From Parietichytrium sp. I65-24A (taxonomy: Eukaryota > Sar > Bigyra > Thraustochytrida > Thraustochytriidae), in assembly GCA_012862575.1 (NCBI GenBank), contig BLSF01000045.1, forward strand, positions 49,109 through 113,108: a stretch of DNA of 64,000 nt. The letters are read 5' to 3'. The position numbers and the translations under genes were made by a program. The notes below the pieces were generated by a model. The model ran no database searches. It saw only the letters and a list, made by a program, of their open reading frames with translations, and was not told the origin of the DNA. Shown here in pieces: positions 10,136-20,091 of the stretch; the stretch's first letter is position 1, and each line of letters opens with the position of its first letter.

Positions 10136-11410
10136 ATGGTGTCGGTCCAGGACAAAGTGGACGCGGCTGTAGAGCAGGTTCGCGAGCGCAGCCAGGAGTT
10201 GGTGGAGAAATACAAAGGCTGGAAGGGGAAAAAGCTGGTCGACAGAGCTCTGGCGGCAGCAGAGGCTCTCGGTAAACTCAGCGAGAAGAGGTTTGTCCAA
10301 GGCGCAAAGGAAGCGCGGAAGGCTTTGGCCAAGTCGCGAGACGCTTCCGAGGAGAGCCTCAAAGTGCTCGACGCCGAGCTGGACAAGATGGAGCTCAAGA
10401 CTGGAGTAGCCAAGTCGGACTTGATCTGGGCCGCGGCGCTGCCTTTCATTCTGGTGTTTGTGCTGGTGTTCTCGAGACTTTTCCCGCCTCTGACGGCAGT
10501 TTTCTCGGGAATGCGCCTGTACACGTGGGCGGGATTCAAGTATGAGCCGGATACGAAGTTTGACCGCAGCATTCTCACCTGGGGCACAGACTACTTGCTC
10601 GCGGTGGTGATGGGTGTTCTGACGGTGCTTATCGCAGTCGTGCCCACCACAAGGCACAGTAAGGTGCTCACGATCTTCTCCGTATTGCTCATTGGGTCGT
10701 ATTCGTCCTCCACGCTGGCCGGTGCATTGTGCCACCAGCTCCTCGGCGCTCATCTCAACACGGCAATCTTCCGCTTTCTGTGGCGCATTTGCGTGGGCAG
10801 CGTCGCCGCGGCCGGAGGATTCATGGGTGGCGCAGCTTCCGAACTCGCAAGGCTTCCTCTCGTGGCAGAGACTTTAGCAGACCAGAGCAACGGCGAAGGC
10901 GAGGAGGGAGAGGGAGAGGGGGAGGACGTTGCCGATTCTGCTTCCGAGGCCGAAGAAAGAAAGTCAAAGTCTCGCAAGAGTGGCGCCCAGCTCATCAACT
11001 TTACTCTGCCAATTATACCGAGATTTTGCTGGATTGCTTACAGTGTGTTCTTTCTTGCGGCAAACACATTTGGTTTCTTCAGCATGAAGCAGCCTGCTTG
11101 CGATATCTTTCTGGTGGGCGTTACACAAGCTCCGCCGACACTATACCTCGTTCTCGTGCTGTACGCGCGCAAGTCATGGGCAAACTACAACGTTGGAAAG
11201 CGTGCTCGGCGAGTTCTCCTATTTGGTGCTCTCACCAACATCGTGTTGCTGCCGGGATATGACTTGTTCAACTATCTGCAGCTCCCGCTTGGAGTCATCA
11301 ATGTCATTCTCCACAGCACCCTTCTTGCTGCCTGGGGCTCCCAAGCGTATGGGCTCTTGATCTTTGTTCGAGGGATTCACAAGTCTGAACTGGTCGTGAA
11401 AGAAGAATGA
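10136..11410 (+). CDS. Uncharacterised polytopic membrane protein
   Basis: 424-aa frame starting at the ATG in GGAGATGGTG (protein MVSVQDKV); the frame upstream has no ATG. Residues 1-90 are charged and helical, probably a cytosolic coiled coil. Hydrophobic segments follow near residues 95-115, 150-170, 180-205 and 208-235. Residues about 250-285 form an acidic Glu/Gly then Lys/Ser-rich loop (EGEEGEGEGEDV). Three or four further membrane helices run from about 292 to 415. The tail ends in KSELVVKEE. A helical N-terminus, seven or eight TM helices and a charged central loop are visible, but I do not recognise the family. It could be an ER or plasma-membrane protein; no catalytic motif is visible. 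Confidence 0.7.
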   Translation: MVSVQDKVDAAVEQVRERSQELVEKYKGWKGKKLVDRALAAAEALGKLSEKRFVQGAKEARKALAKSRDASEESLKVLDAELDKMELKTGVAKSDLIWAAALPFILVFVLVFSRLFPPLTAVFSGMRLYTWAGFKYEPDTKFDRSILTWGTDYLLAVVMGVLTVLIAVVPTTRHSKVLTIFSVLLIGSYSSSTLAGALCHQLLGAHLNTAIFRFLWRICVGSVAAAGGFMGGAASELARLPLVAETLADQSNGEGEEGEGEGEDVADSASEAEERKSKSRKSGAQLINFTLPIIPRFCWIAYSVFFLAANTFGFFSMKQPACDIFLVGVTQAPPTLYLVLVLYARKSWANYNVGKRARRVLLFGALTNIVLLPGYDLFNYLQLPLGVINVILHSTLLAAWGSQAYGLLIFVRGIHKSELVVKEE

Positions 11411-12315
11411 GGAGAATTGTACCGAAAGCCCCTTCTCCGGCCTGGTGTAGAACCGGAGCCGGATCCGGAACCCTGACCTGAGCCCGTCCTTGCAGAGATG
11501 AGACGCCAGACTTTGTGCCGTGTACTATGTGCGATAGCTATTATCACTTCAAAGTTTCATGAACATTGTTCGCAAGAGCGGCGACCTATTGAACACTGTT
11601 TTTGCCCTCGGACGAATATACAGAAAAGAGAACCTAACTATAAAAGAACGAATGCAATACACCATAAAAGCAAAGCGAACCCTGTTCATCTCTTTCTCAT
11701 CGTCATCGTATCTTGGCCATGACGAATCCACAGTTCACAGCGTTCACAACGTTCACAGAAGTAGCGATTCCACATCGAAAGTATCGAAAGAATCGAAAGT
11801 TTCCCATTACACACTACTCACTCACCCGTCCAATTAGCGTCACACTGGGTCCCTCTGTGACGCAGTGAACAACGATCTATTCGCGAACACTCGCGAACAA
11901 ACGGCGATACCTATTGGTTTTGCTTAGATTGCAATAGGCCCTGTTCTGGGCCAGATTTCGGAGATGGTCCGGTGAAAACGAGAGGGTTCAACTGAGTGAG
12001 TAACAGAGTTAACAGAGAGTGGAAAGGCGAGTCGGCGGAGTTGTGGAAGCAATTGGAAGCAAAGTGCAAAGCTGTTAGCACGGTCGAAAGCACAAAGACA
12101 GTGGAATTCGAACGCGCTACTCATCGCGCGAAAGTATTGCGAGTTGACTGAGAGGCACAACTTTCAGTGCCCTCAGCTCCAAAAAAGTATAAACTTTTGC
12201 GCGTCGAGCACGCCAATTCGAGCAGTCCGGACACGGCTGGTGCGTCTCGAGAGAAGGCGAGTTGAAATCGGCTCTGGCGGAAAGTTTTGGCTTTGGGTGC
12301 ATTGAGAAAGTCAGG
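11411..12315. other. Intergenic region
   Basis: About 900 bp between same-strand genes. No coding region, RNA gene or notable repeat beyond short GTTCACA and ATCGAAAG duplications near 11735-11800. Presumably 3' UTR of the upstream gene and promoter of TTC12. Confidence 0.5.
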
Positions 12316-14895
12316 ATGGACGGGATTTTGAAACCGGTGATGAGCGACGCCGAGCTCGAAGAGTTTGAAAGCAAAACGGATGAGCTTTCGCGGATTATGA
12401 CGGCGCTGAAAGATGGCAGCTTGGAGGCAGGGTCTGTCAAGGCTTCGTGGGAAAAGTCCGAAGAACAGATCCGCGAAGAGAAGGAGCGCAAGGAGTTTCA
12501 ACGGCTGGAAGCCATTCGCAAGGAAAAGGAGGCAGTGGAGAAGGAAAGGGTAGAGTGGTGGGACCGTGCAGAGTTGCTGGGAAGCAAGAGCAGAGCAGAG
12601 GCTCGAAAGGAGCGGGCGCAGCTTGCCGCGCATCTCTCGAGCGGTAACTCAGGCGTACAGAGAATCAACAAGGTTACGGGGGAGGCTGAACCTGTGACGA
12701 TCACAGACGATGACGGGAACGTCTTGTTTCCGAAGCCCAAGACGAAGGCCGACGCTCTTGATTACTCTGTGTGGGACCGCTGGGTCCCGGATGATCCCGT
12801 TAGCTTGCGAGAGATGCAGGAAGCCAAGGACAAGATCGAGCAAGAGCGAAACGACGCATTTGAGAAGGCCAATCCAGAATTTTGCCAGCAATTTCGCGAA
12901 GACCAAGACGCTCGCGAGCGTGCGCGAGAGAAAAAGGAGAAAGACTCTGAGAAACTTCGTCTGCGCGGAAATCAGTTCTTCAAGCGCAAAAGGTTCGAGG
13001 AGGCTTTAAAGTGCTACAAAGACGCGCTTGTGATTGTGCCTTGGACTGGGTCCGTGTTATGCAATATTGCTCAAGTGTACTTGAAGCTTGAGAATCTGGA
13101 AGAGGCCCTGGAGTTTAGCGAGAGAGCGCTTTTTCTGGACGCTGAAAACGTCAAAGCCCTGTACAGACATGCGAAGGCGTGCAGTCAAGCTGGAGACCTC
13201 CAAACTGCGGTGGATGACCTCTTAATAGCTCGGGCCGTAGAGCCCGAGAACGAGACCATTGAAAAGGACCTCTCGGCCACGATGCAGGACCTCGTGGAGT
13301 CAAAAGCAGAAAATGTGGTCCAGGACAAGCTCTCGCAGAATGTAGACAGCCTGAAAGCCCTCGAAGCCCAGATGGCGAAGGCGACGAAGGCAAAGAAAAA
13401 CCAGGGCGGGGCAATCAAGGAGTTCTCAGAGAAGCTTCAAAAGACGTTAGAAAACCCTGCTGAGAGCATTGGGGTCACGCAGGCAATGTGTAAAGAGCTC
13501 TCCCAGGTTTCACCGGATGGCAAGGATTTTTCGAGTGTGCAGCAGCTCGCTTTGGACGGCGTCCTCCAGTTGTTCCGCGAAGACGAGTCGGATACTCGCC
13601 GTGCTGAGTTAGCCGTATTGATGCGAACCACTGGGGCTTTCGAGTCCCTGTGCAGCATGGCGCTGCGAGGAGCGGCAAGGGAGGATGCTGCAGAATTGCT
13701 CAAGTGTTCGGTTCTTGCAAGTAAAAGAAACGCAGAACATTTCAAGGAGCTTGGGGTGCTTGAGAGATGTCTAGAGACCTGTCTCCAGAACCCCGGGTCT
13801 TTTGATCTCGTGTCTGTATTTTCGGACTCGGCGACTTTCAAAAGCACAATTGCATCCAGCGAGACATTCTGGCAAGCTGCTGCCAGTAAGCTAGGCAATG
13901 CTGGCTCAACGAGTCGTGATGTGTCCCGGGTACTTAACTTGCTAAGCAACCTTTGCGCAGAGGAAGCGGTGAGAGAAGAGGTTGTCAAATTTGTGACCGC
14001 CAACCAGCCTGTAATGAAGCGTGTGCAGCAGGTATTCGTCGGCAAGAGCAAGGACAAACTTGAACAGAATGAGAGAGAGGACGCAGCTGCGTTCATCGCC
14101 AATCTTGCCCAATCTGCACAAGGAAGAGACGCCATCCAGGTCCTCGCGCCTGCCTTGGTTCATCACTCGCTGCTTGTGCCAAAGGAAACAAATAGTCCAG
14201 CTGGTAACGCGTTCATGCTGGCGGCCCTTGTAAATATGAGTTTGAGTGCCGGTTCGTCCTCGCGAACATGCGTCGCGGAGCCACAGGCAATGGACGCATT
14301 GCTAGCACTTATTCTGAGCCCAAGCGAGCCACGGGTTGTGAGGGTTCGCGCGTCTGCGTTGCTGTCCAGAATCCTGACTGATCCGGCATTTGACTCGGAG
14401 GTAAGGCGCTTCGCGAAGGATGAAGCGTGTATTAAGAGACTCGTGCTAGAGTGTTTGCCAGCAGACAAGGAGGCGGTCCTTGACGACTTGTCAGGAAATA
14501 TCATCCGGAGCGCTGCTGCCATACTCAGGTGCTCCAACGATGTCATTGACCTAGAGACGCTGAACGCGTTGTGCAAAGTGCTCGCAGTTCATGCCTCCCT
14601 AGCCGCGGAAGGGTGCAAGCAAATTGTGAAAGGTGGGAACCAAAGCACGGCCAATCTTGTGCAGTGTTTTGTATCCATCCTCGGCAATTCTGTCAAGGCA
14701 AATGAAGACTGTATTAGAAGGAGCGCTATCCCATCCATCATCAAGCTTTTGCAGTTCTGCGAGGACGGACCGATTCGGAAGAATGCCGCGATCAGTATTG
14801 CGAAGGCCGCAAAGTCTGGCCCGGAGAATCTGGAAGTGATTCGGTCTCTGCGGGGTATGGAGATGCTTTTAGAGCTCGGTAACCGACTTGTTTAG
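12316..14895 (+). CDS. TTC12: TTC12-like TPR/armadillo dynein assembly factor
   Basis: 859-aa intronless protein. TTC12 is a cytoplasmic factor needed to assemble ciliary dynein arms. The start at 12316 gives MDGILKPVMSDAELEEF, matching the LEEF-x-DEIS-like N-terminus of animal TTC12. Residues about 60-115 are a charged coiled coil. Three TPRs occupy residues about 213-315 (LRGNQFFKRKRFEEALKCY, then LCNIAQVYLKLENLEEAL, then ALYRHAKACSQAGDLQTA). From about 400 to the end are armadillo-like helical repeats. The C-terminus (RKNAAISIAKAA ... LRGMEMLLELG) aligns with the human ending, which has a similar NAGIALGKL ... LHGLEIL pattern. Human TTC12 is about 705 aa, so this copy is longer, mostly at the N-terminus. 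The same domain order is used by UNC45 and SPAG1-type proteins, but both termini favour TTC12. Confidence 0.8.
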   Translation: MDGILKPVMSDAELEEFESKTDELSRIMTALKDGSLEAGSVKASWEKSEEQIREEKERKEFQRLEAIRKEKEAVEKERVEWWDRAELLGSKSRAEARKERAQLAAHLSSGNSGVQRINKVTGEAEPVTITDDDGNVLFPKPKTKADALDYSVWDRWVPDDPVSLREMQEAKDKIEQERNDAFEKANPEFCQQFREDQDARERAREKKEKDSEKLRLRGNQFFKRKRFEEALKCYKDALVIVPWTGSVLCNIAQVYLKLENLEEALEFSERALFLDAENVKALYRHAKACSQAGDLQTAVDDLLIARAVEPENETIEKDLSATMQDLVESKAENVVQDKLSQNVDSLKALEAQMAKATKAKKNQGGAIKEFSEKLQKTLENPAESIGVTQAMCKELSQVSPDGKDFSSVQQLALDGVLQLFREDESDTRRAELAVLMRTTGAFESLCSMALRGAAREDAAELLKCSVLASKRNAEHFKELGVLERCLETCLQNPGSFDLVSVFSDSATFKSTIASSETFWQAAASKLGNAGSTSRDVSRVLNLLSNLCAEEAVREEVVKFVTANQPVMKRVQQVFVGKSKDKLEQNEREDAAAFIANLAQSAQGRDAIQVLAPALVHHSLLVPKETNSPAGNAFMLAALVNMSLSAGSSSRTCVAEPQAMDALLALILSPSEPRVVRVRASALLSRILTDPAFDSEVRRFAKDEACIKRLVLECLPADKEAVLDDLSGNIIRSAAAILRCSNDVIDLETLNALCKVLAVHASLAAEGCKQIVKGGNQSTANLVQCFVSILGNSVKANEDCIRRSAIPSIIKLLQFCEDGPIRKNAAISIAKAAKSGPENLEVIRSLRGMEMLLELGNRLV

Positions 14896-15250
14896 TTTGA
14901 GTTACGTTAGATTTTTCTCATCCGAGTCAAGGTCAAGCCAATCTTGAGAGACTTTTGTAAGACAGTAAAGGCACGAAATACAAGACTTTCTGACTCGCCA
15001 ACAACTTTTTCCATAGTCATCCATAATCCTTTTTTGATTGAAAATGATTTCAAAAGAGAGAATGTGCATAGATGATGGATGCAGACGCTTTGTTTGATGA
15101 TGATGATGATGATTTTACTCGACAGTACAAAGCGTGAGACGGCATCAAACACAAAGCAAGGAAGACAACAAGCAGTGCATACACATAACAAATGTTCTGA
15201 AAGAAAAGAAAAAAACAAATGCGACAATGCAAAAGAAGAAATTAATACTC
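14896..15250. other. Convergent 3' region of TTC12 and RPL15
   Basis: About 355 bp between convergent genes, AT-rich, with a short GAT trinucleotide run near 15094-15113. Expected to hold both polyadenylation regions. No gene. Confidence 0.5.
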
Positions 15251-15868
15251 TTAACGGTAGCGGGAGAGGCGAAGAGTGTTGTGCTTCTTCCAGTTCTGGC
15301 GGCGGGAAGATCCAATGAGCTTGTTGGCGCGGTGTCCCTTCTTGGCAAGTCCACGTCCGTGTCTTCCAGCGGAGGTAAGTCCGCGGAGCTCGCGGTGTTT
15401 GTGCACAGGGTTGCAGATCCACTGGATGCGAGGATCACGGCGGATGGCGTTGTGCTGTGGGTCGACCAAGATCACCTCAAAGTACTTGAAGGTCGAGTCC
15501 GCGTTCACCCAGTACGAGTTCAACACGCGCAAGTTTCCGCATCGGCGTCCGACCCTCTCCTCGGCCACAGACCTCAAGTTCCTCCTTGCCTTGAGCTGGT
15601 TAATTCCATGATGCTTTGGCTTTCCGTACACAATTCCCTTGGAGTTTGGCCTTTTCCTTCCTCCGCGGCGCACTGCCACGCGGAACACTGCGAATCCCTG
15701 CTTGGCCTTGTACCCGAGCTTGTGGGCCTTCTCAGGGCGGGTTGGGCGGACCAGGCGCCAGATGCGAGGCAGCTGGCGGTACTCCCACGCGCGCACGCGC
15801 AGCAAGAAGCGCATCACATCGCTCTGCTTCTTGCGCCAAAGCTCTTCCATGTACTTGTACGCGCCCAT
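15251..15868 (-). CDS. RPL15: 60S ribosomal protein L15 (eL15)
   Basis: 205-aa protein, the usual length for eL15, a core protein of the large ribosomal subunit. It starts [17 protein letters not shown] and carries the conserved segments [36 protein letters not shown] and [14 protein letters not shown], followed by the [11 protein letters not shown] ending. It is intronless and well conserved along its full length. The leader (15869-16010) is pyrimidine-rich on the plus strand. Convergent with TTC12. Confidence 0.97.
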   Translation of the reverse strand: MGAYKYMEELWRKKQSDVMRFLLRVRAWEYRQLPRIWRLVRPTRPEKAHKLGYKAKQGFAVFRVAVRRGGRKRPNSKGIVYGKPKHHGINQLKARRNLRSVAEERVGRRCGNLRVLNSYWVNADSTFKYFEVILVDPQHNAIRRDPRIQWICNPVHKHRELRGLTSAGRHGRGLAKKGHRANKLIGSSRRQNWKKHNTLRLSRYR

Positions 15869-16834
15869 CTTGCCTGCTCTCTCTCGCGACTCGCCACACT
15901 TACACTCACACCTCTCAACTTCTCAAACTCACGACCTTTGTCTGCCTGGTTGCCTGGTTGCTCTTCTCCTTTTTTCACTTTCAAACTTCTAGAGTTCTTA
16001 GCTTGTAGAGTTGTAAGGTTCTAAACTTGCATACTGCGCTCTATCTCGCCGTCTATCGCTCCGACTAGCTGTCTATGGCTGTGCTAGCCTAGTGTCTACT
16101 TGTTTTGGTTAATTGCTTCTCTGTCTCGCTCTGTCTTTCTCTCTCTGTGTCTCCGCCGCCTGTCGTTGCGCTAGTGATTTTGCTTAGCACTGCTACTCGC
16201 CCACGTCCATGCACGGCCAGACGTCCATACGTCGACTCCTATGGCGTGCGCTGGATGGGCTAGGCGGGTGGGGGTGGTAGGGGTTTGGGGTATGTGCCGG
16301 GTAGGTTATGGTAAGGGATGTGATTTGACGTTATGGACCTGGGGGCAGTTTGGGTGGGGAAGGTGGGGAGAGCGGCTGGATTGGGTAATAGAGAGGCCCA
16401 ACGGGATGAATGAGCGGATGGTGGAGGGATTGGTAGATGACTTAAGAGTGGGTAAGGGATTGGGTTGGCTGGTAGCGTGGTGCTGTATGTAGAGCCTAGT
16501 GGTGTGGGTAACTGGTAGCAAAGGATAGGGATAGGTAGTGAGTGTTGGTGGTCAGCCTTTGTATAACTCTCATTGAGACGATGGATAGGGCCTGAATACC
16601 ATTTGCAATAGCCGATAATGAGTGGATGCATTGCTCGCTTTGTAGTAGAAACAGTAGACGAGAACGATAAGTTAAGGCTTGCTATCCACTTTCCTAAAGA
16701 ACGAACAAGGAGTAGTTCTCCGGAGAGAAAACCCTAACTTTAAAACCTAACCCCGGTCAGGGCGCGGTTCACTGAAATTGGTTCTTGCTGTCGGTTCCCA
16801 CAGGGAGAACCGTGATTTTTTATTTTTTTGATAG

Positions 16835-16939
16835 AAAATAGAAATAAAAGCCACACATTGGAAAACAATATCATTTCTATGTCATTCATTCGTCAAGCAA
16901 GTGTAAAGATAGGTCAAAGGCGCGAGGAAGGCGACTCTA
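16835..16939. repeat. Direct repeat, left copy, abutting the junction
   Basis: About 105 bp repeated at 16972-17082. The two copies differ by one 5-bp insertion (TTAAG in the right copy) and a single base change. The left copy ends exactly at the N at 16940, and the right copy continues into the 3' end of the LITAF gene. Confidence 0.9.
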
Positions 16940-16940
16940 N
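16940..16940. other. Single-N contig junction
   Basis: A lone N between the last bases of one contig (GCGACTCTA) and unrelated sequence. The flanking 105-bp direct repeat suggests the two contigs overlap and were abutted rather than merged. Confidence 0.85.
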
Positions 16941-17078
16941 CGGACTATTTCACTGTCAATGAAAAGTTTCTAAAATAGAAATAAAAGCCACACATTGGAA
17001 AACAATATCATTTCTATGTCATTCATTCGTCAAGCAAGTGTAAAGATAGTTAAGGTCAAAGGCACGAGGAAGGCGACT

Positions 17079-17672
17079 CTAGCAGCAGCAGCCGCTCTCG
17101 CGCTGTAAAGTGCGACCGCACGTCACGCACTTGATCGATTTTTCTTTGCAAGAGTCAACCACGAATGGGATCCAACATACTGGCCAAAAGATAAGAAGGA
17201 GTGCGACGAACGTGATGATCTGGCCGAGGCTAATACGGGTTTCGCTTACAAGCTGTGGCCTTCCGCACGGGCATTGCATCCCATCTTGCGGGATCTCCAC
17301 ACGCTGCTGCGCAGGCATCTGTAGCTCATTCTGTACATAGTGCACGGCTTGAGGCTGCTGCTGTGGAGGCGACTGCTTGGGCTGTGCACTTTCACTGGTT
17401 TCCTGAGGAACTGCAGGCTGAGCAGTGTAAATGGAGATCTTCTTTTCCATGGACATTTTCTTCGGTTTGCTACGATTTCGTATCCGATTTGCTGCTCTCT
17501 TTGGTTTTGGTTTTGGCTCTGGTTTTGGTTTTGCTTTGGGGTTTGGTTTTGCTTTGGGGTTTGGTTTTGCTTCTGGTTTTGCTTTTGCTTTTGGTTTTGC
17601 TTTTACTTCTGGTTTTGCTTTTGCTTTTGGTTTTGGTCTGCTTGGAAAACGGTTCGATTCGGAAGTATTCAT
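17079..17672 (-). CDS. LITAF-domain protein A (Lys/Pro-rich N-terminus)
   Basis: 197 aa. The N-terminal third is a repetitive Lys-Pro-Ala-rich tract (KAKPEVKAKPKAKAKPEAK). A second methionine near residue 79 begins MSMEKKISIYTAQPAVPQ, a segment conserved in the two paralogues and possibly the true start. The C-terminal 75 residues are a LITAF-like zinc ribbon interrupted by a membrane-inserting hydrophobic stretch: QCPCGRPQLV, then IITFVALLLIFWPVCWIPFVV, then CVTCGRTLQ. LITAF proteins sit on the cytosolic face of late endosomes or Golgi and recruit trafficking factors. Unusually the first knuckle is C-x-C rather than C-x-x-C, and the protein ends in three cysteines, a possible lipidation site. 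First of three tandem same-strand copies. Confidence 0.8.
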   Translation of the reverse strand: MNTSESNRFPSRPKPKAKAKPEVKAKPKAKAKPEAKPNPKAKPNPKAKPKPEPKPKPKRAANRIRNRSKPKKMSMEKKISIYTAQPAVPQETSESAQPKQSPPQQQPQAVHYVQNELQMPAQQRVEIPQDGMQCPCGRPQLVSETRISLGQIITFVALLLIFWPVCWIPFVVDSCKEKSIKCVTCGRTLQRESGCCC

Positions 17673-18505
17673 TCAGAACGTCAAATGGACTATTAGATAT
17701 ATCTATACGCACGACAGCAAGTAACCCTTGCAAGAGCAAAATCTTTCGTCTTCAATTGGCTGTGAAGCACCTGACTATGAAGTCTGAATGCTTGTTCGGA
17801 TAGCGCAGTCGTGGCCAGTAAAGTCACTAAAAAGGTCTCTGAATCTGACTGTGAATGCCTGTGAGTCCAATCTCTTCTGAATACGAAAATCTCATTCTGA
17901 AACGGTGACTTCTAAAGGCCGCTATGTACCGATAGCAGCATAGTAATCGTGCACACCCAAATTCAATCACTTAGGTGTGCCAGTAATCCTTACTCCTACA
18001 CAACTGTGTACTATAAGGAAAGCTTCTATACCGAGTACAATAGTATTATACCAGTAGAAACTGAACCAAAACGAAACGAATAAAAACGTTGTCGATGCTG
18101 AGCTCAGAGGCTCAGTTTCCTGTGGCATTTTGGCACTTGAATTTAAAAATTGTTCGCCGAATGGGACTCGTGGGACGGTGGGACAATCCGGGGTCGAAAC
18201 GAGCTGGACTAGATAACTTCGAATGGCCTGCGTTGTGGCTTTGGTTCCCGCCTTTGCACTTTCGGAAGAGGAAATGGAATTTGGAACAAAAATGAAGCGC
18301 AGGCAGAGCCACGCCGACCCACGCCGAAAAGGAAAGTCCCGTAAGGCACTGGACCTTCACGGCTGTTGTGAACAGAGCGTCTACATTTCAAATCAAGTTT
18401 GTAATATTCCAAATTCTAGTTTCAGTTTCATGTTGCAAGTCATTTGGCTGTGAGTTCAGGTTACATCATTTACAGGGCGGTTTTCAAAGCTTCACAAGCA
18501 TCGAA
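17673..18505. other. Spacer between LITAF genes A and B
   Basis: About 830 bp, AT-richer than the genes. It should hold the promoter of copy A and the 3' region of copy B. No further gene or repeat recognised. Confidence 0.5.
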
Positions 18506-18799
18506 CTAGCAGCAGCAGCCGCTCTCGCGCTGCAATGTGCGGCCGCACGACACGCACTTGATTGATTTTTCTTTGCATCCGTTTACGACGAATGGGATCC
18601 AGCACACTGGCCAGAAAATGAAGAGGAGCGCGACGAAAGTGATGATCTGGCCGAGGCTGATGCGGGTCTCCCTTACAAGCTGTGGCCTTCCGCATGGGCA
18701 TTGCATCCCATTCGGCGAGATTCCCACAAGCTGCTGCGCAGGCATCTGTATCCCATTCTGCACATAATATACTGCTTGAGCCGGCGGTTGTTGTTGTTG

Positions 18800-18896
<97 letters not shown>

Positions 18897-19186
18897 GGCA
18901 GGGGAACAGGCTCTTGTGGCTGCACGTATTTTGGAATCACCTTTTGCACTGCAGGCTTGGCGGTGTAGACTTCATACTTGTTCTCGATGGACATTCTTTT
19001 GGGTGTAGCAAGTTCGAGTGGCGCTTTGTGACTTGGATTACTGTTAGTTTCCGGATTGCGGGTTTTGGCTTTGGTTTGGGGTTTGCGTTGGCTGCTTAAA
19101 ACGCTGCCTGGATGTCCACGCACAACTGTTTGTTGACCAGGTTCAGTTCGTACGTCCGCCGAAGCTTTGGGAAAGAATTTCGGCAT
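18506..19186 (-). CDS. LITAF-domain protein B with polyglutamine tract
   Basis: 226 aa, starting at ATG (MPKFFPKASADVRTEPG). The segment around residue 65 (KRMSIENKYEVYTAKPAVQ) is shared with copies A and C. A run of 36 consecutive glutamines follows, encoded by 18788-18895 with a pure stretch of 13 CAG codons and CAA/CAG alternation on either side. The LITAF domain is at the C-terminus: QCPCGRPQLV, IITFVALLFIFWPVCWIPFVV and CVSCGRTLQ, with a terminal CCC. Copies A and C share very similar domain DNA, and B is more diverged. Likely a membrane-attached endosomal or Golgi protein with an extended disordered N-terminus. The polyQ length is a candidate for length polymorphism. Confidence 0.8.
18788..18895 (-). 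repeat. CAG/CAA polyglutamine repeat (36 codons)
   Basis: On the coding strand, 16 alternating CAG/CAA codons, then 13 pure CAG codons, then 7 CAA codons, all in frame in LITAF gene B. Copy C has a short glutamine run at the matching place and copy A has only isolated glutamines. Confidence 0.95.
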
Positions 19187-20091
19187 TTACTTGCTGGCAT
19201 TTGGTATCTTCACCGAAAAGAACATAAAAATGACCACTGAATAACCTCGCGTGTGCACTATGTGTCTTGCCTACATGGTAACGGTGGCTATCTACTAGCT
19301 AGAGAAAACCTCGAACATCACAAGTTCCAAGTTGATCTGAATTGCTCGAGCTGATGCATTCTGTTGATTGACTGTGAGTACAACTTCTATTTTGATCACA
19401 TTCTGATCATGGTTATAATCACGATTATGATCATAATCTTGTCCACGAAACGAAACGTTTGACGGAAAGTTTAGGTGCCATTCATCGCTGTTTCTAGGTA
19501 CCCGAACTACCGTGCTCTAAAGGTGCAAGCTTTGTGGAGTTTGAAAGGAAACGGAAACGCTCGCCAGGTGCGGAGAGGAAGCCACTGGATTTTATCGTCA
19601 GACTGCTCGGTCCTTCTCCGCGATTTCAGAAGTGCAAGTGCGTTCATGCGTTGCTCTCGATTACTATGTGCAAAGTAACTCCAAGCTCTGGGCTCGTGTC
19701 TTCGTGAACGCCCGCTCGAGCGTTAGAATGAAGCGCGATCAACGGAGCATGGCTCAGCATGCAACAGAAGGGAGGCTTGCCTCTACATGGTGCCATTTCC
19801 GTCGACCAAGGCTTGACTCTTGGCAGGCACTCAAGTGTCGGATGCATTTTGGCGAGCTTGCGCACGTTAGAGTTCGGGATGGTCTCGTGTGGGGACTTCG
19901 TAATCGCGGTCGATGAAGAGGAGTGCTCCCTCCTGATTGCAAGTTCCCTCGGCCTGAACTGGCTGAACTGCAAAAATGGTACTTATAAATGGTGGGCCTT
20001 GAAGCATCGTTTATCGTTTAAAAGTTGTTTTCAAATAGATCATGCACAGTGGTTTCATTTCTTTTCAGTTCTGGGTAGGCGTTTTCTTCCA
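19187..20091. other. Spacer between LITAF genes B and C
   Basis: About 900 bp with no supported gene. A patch near 19395-19440 is rich in interleaved GATCATAATC-type words. Open frames near 19640-19970 on both strands overlap each other and show no protein-like conservation. Confidence 0.5.

Larger units (their letters stand above)
15869..17078. other. Intergenic region with an assembly junction
   Basis: About 1.2 kb between RPL15 and the first LITAF gene. Positions 16240-16640 are G-rich with long open frames on both strands, but these are compositional and look non-coding. Two CCCTAA-like units occur near 16730-16752. A contig junction lies at 16940. Confidence 0.55.

Noticed and set aside
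16241-16631. Long open frames on both strands in G-rich DNA
   Set aside because: Frames on both strands are compositional, low complexity and without homologue-like features.
16729-16753. CCCTAA-like units resembling telomere repeat
   Set aside because: Only two imperfect units, no tandem tract.
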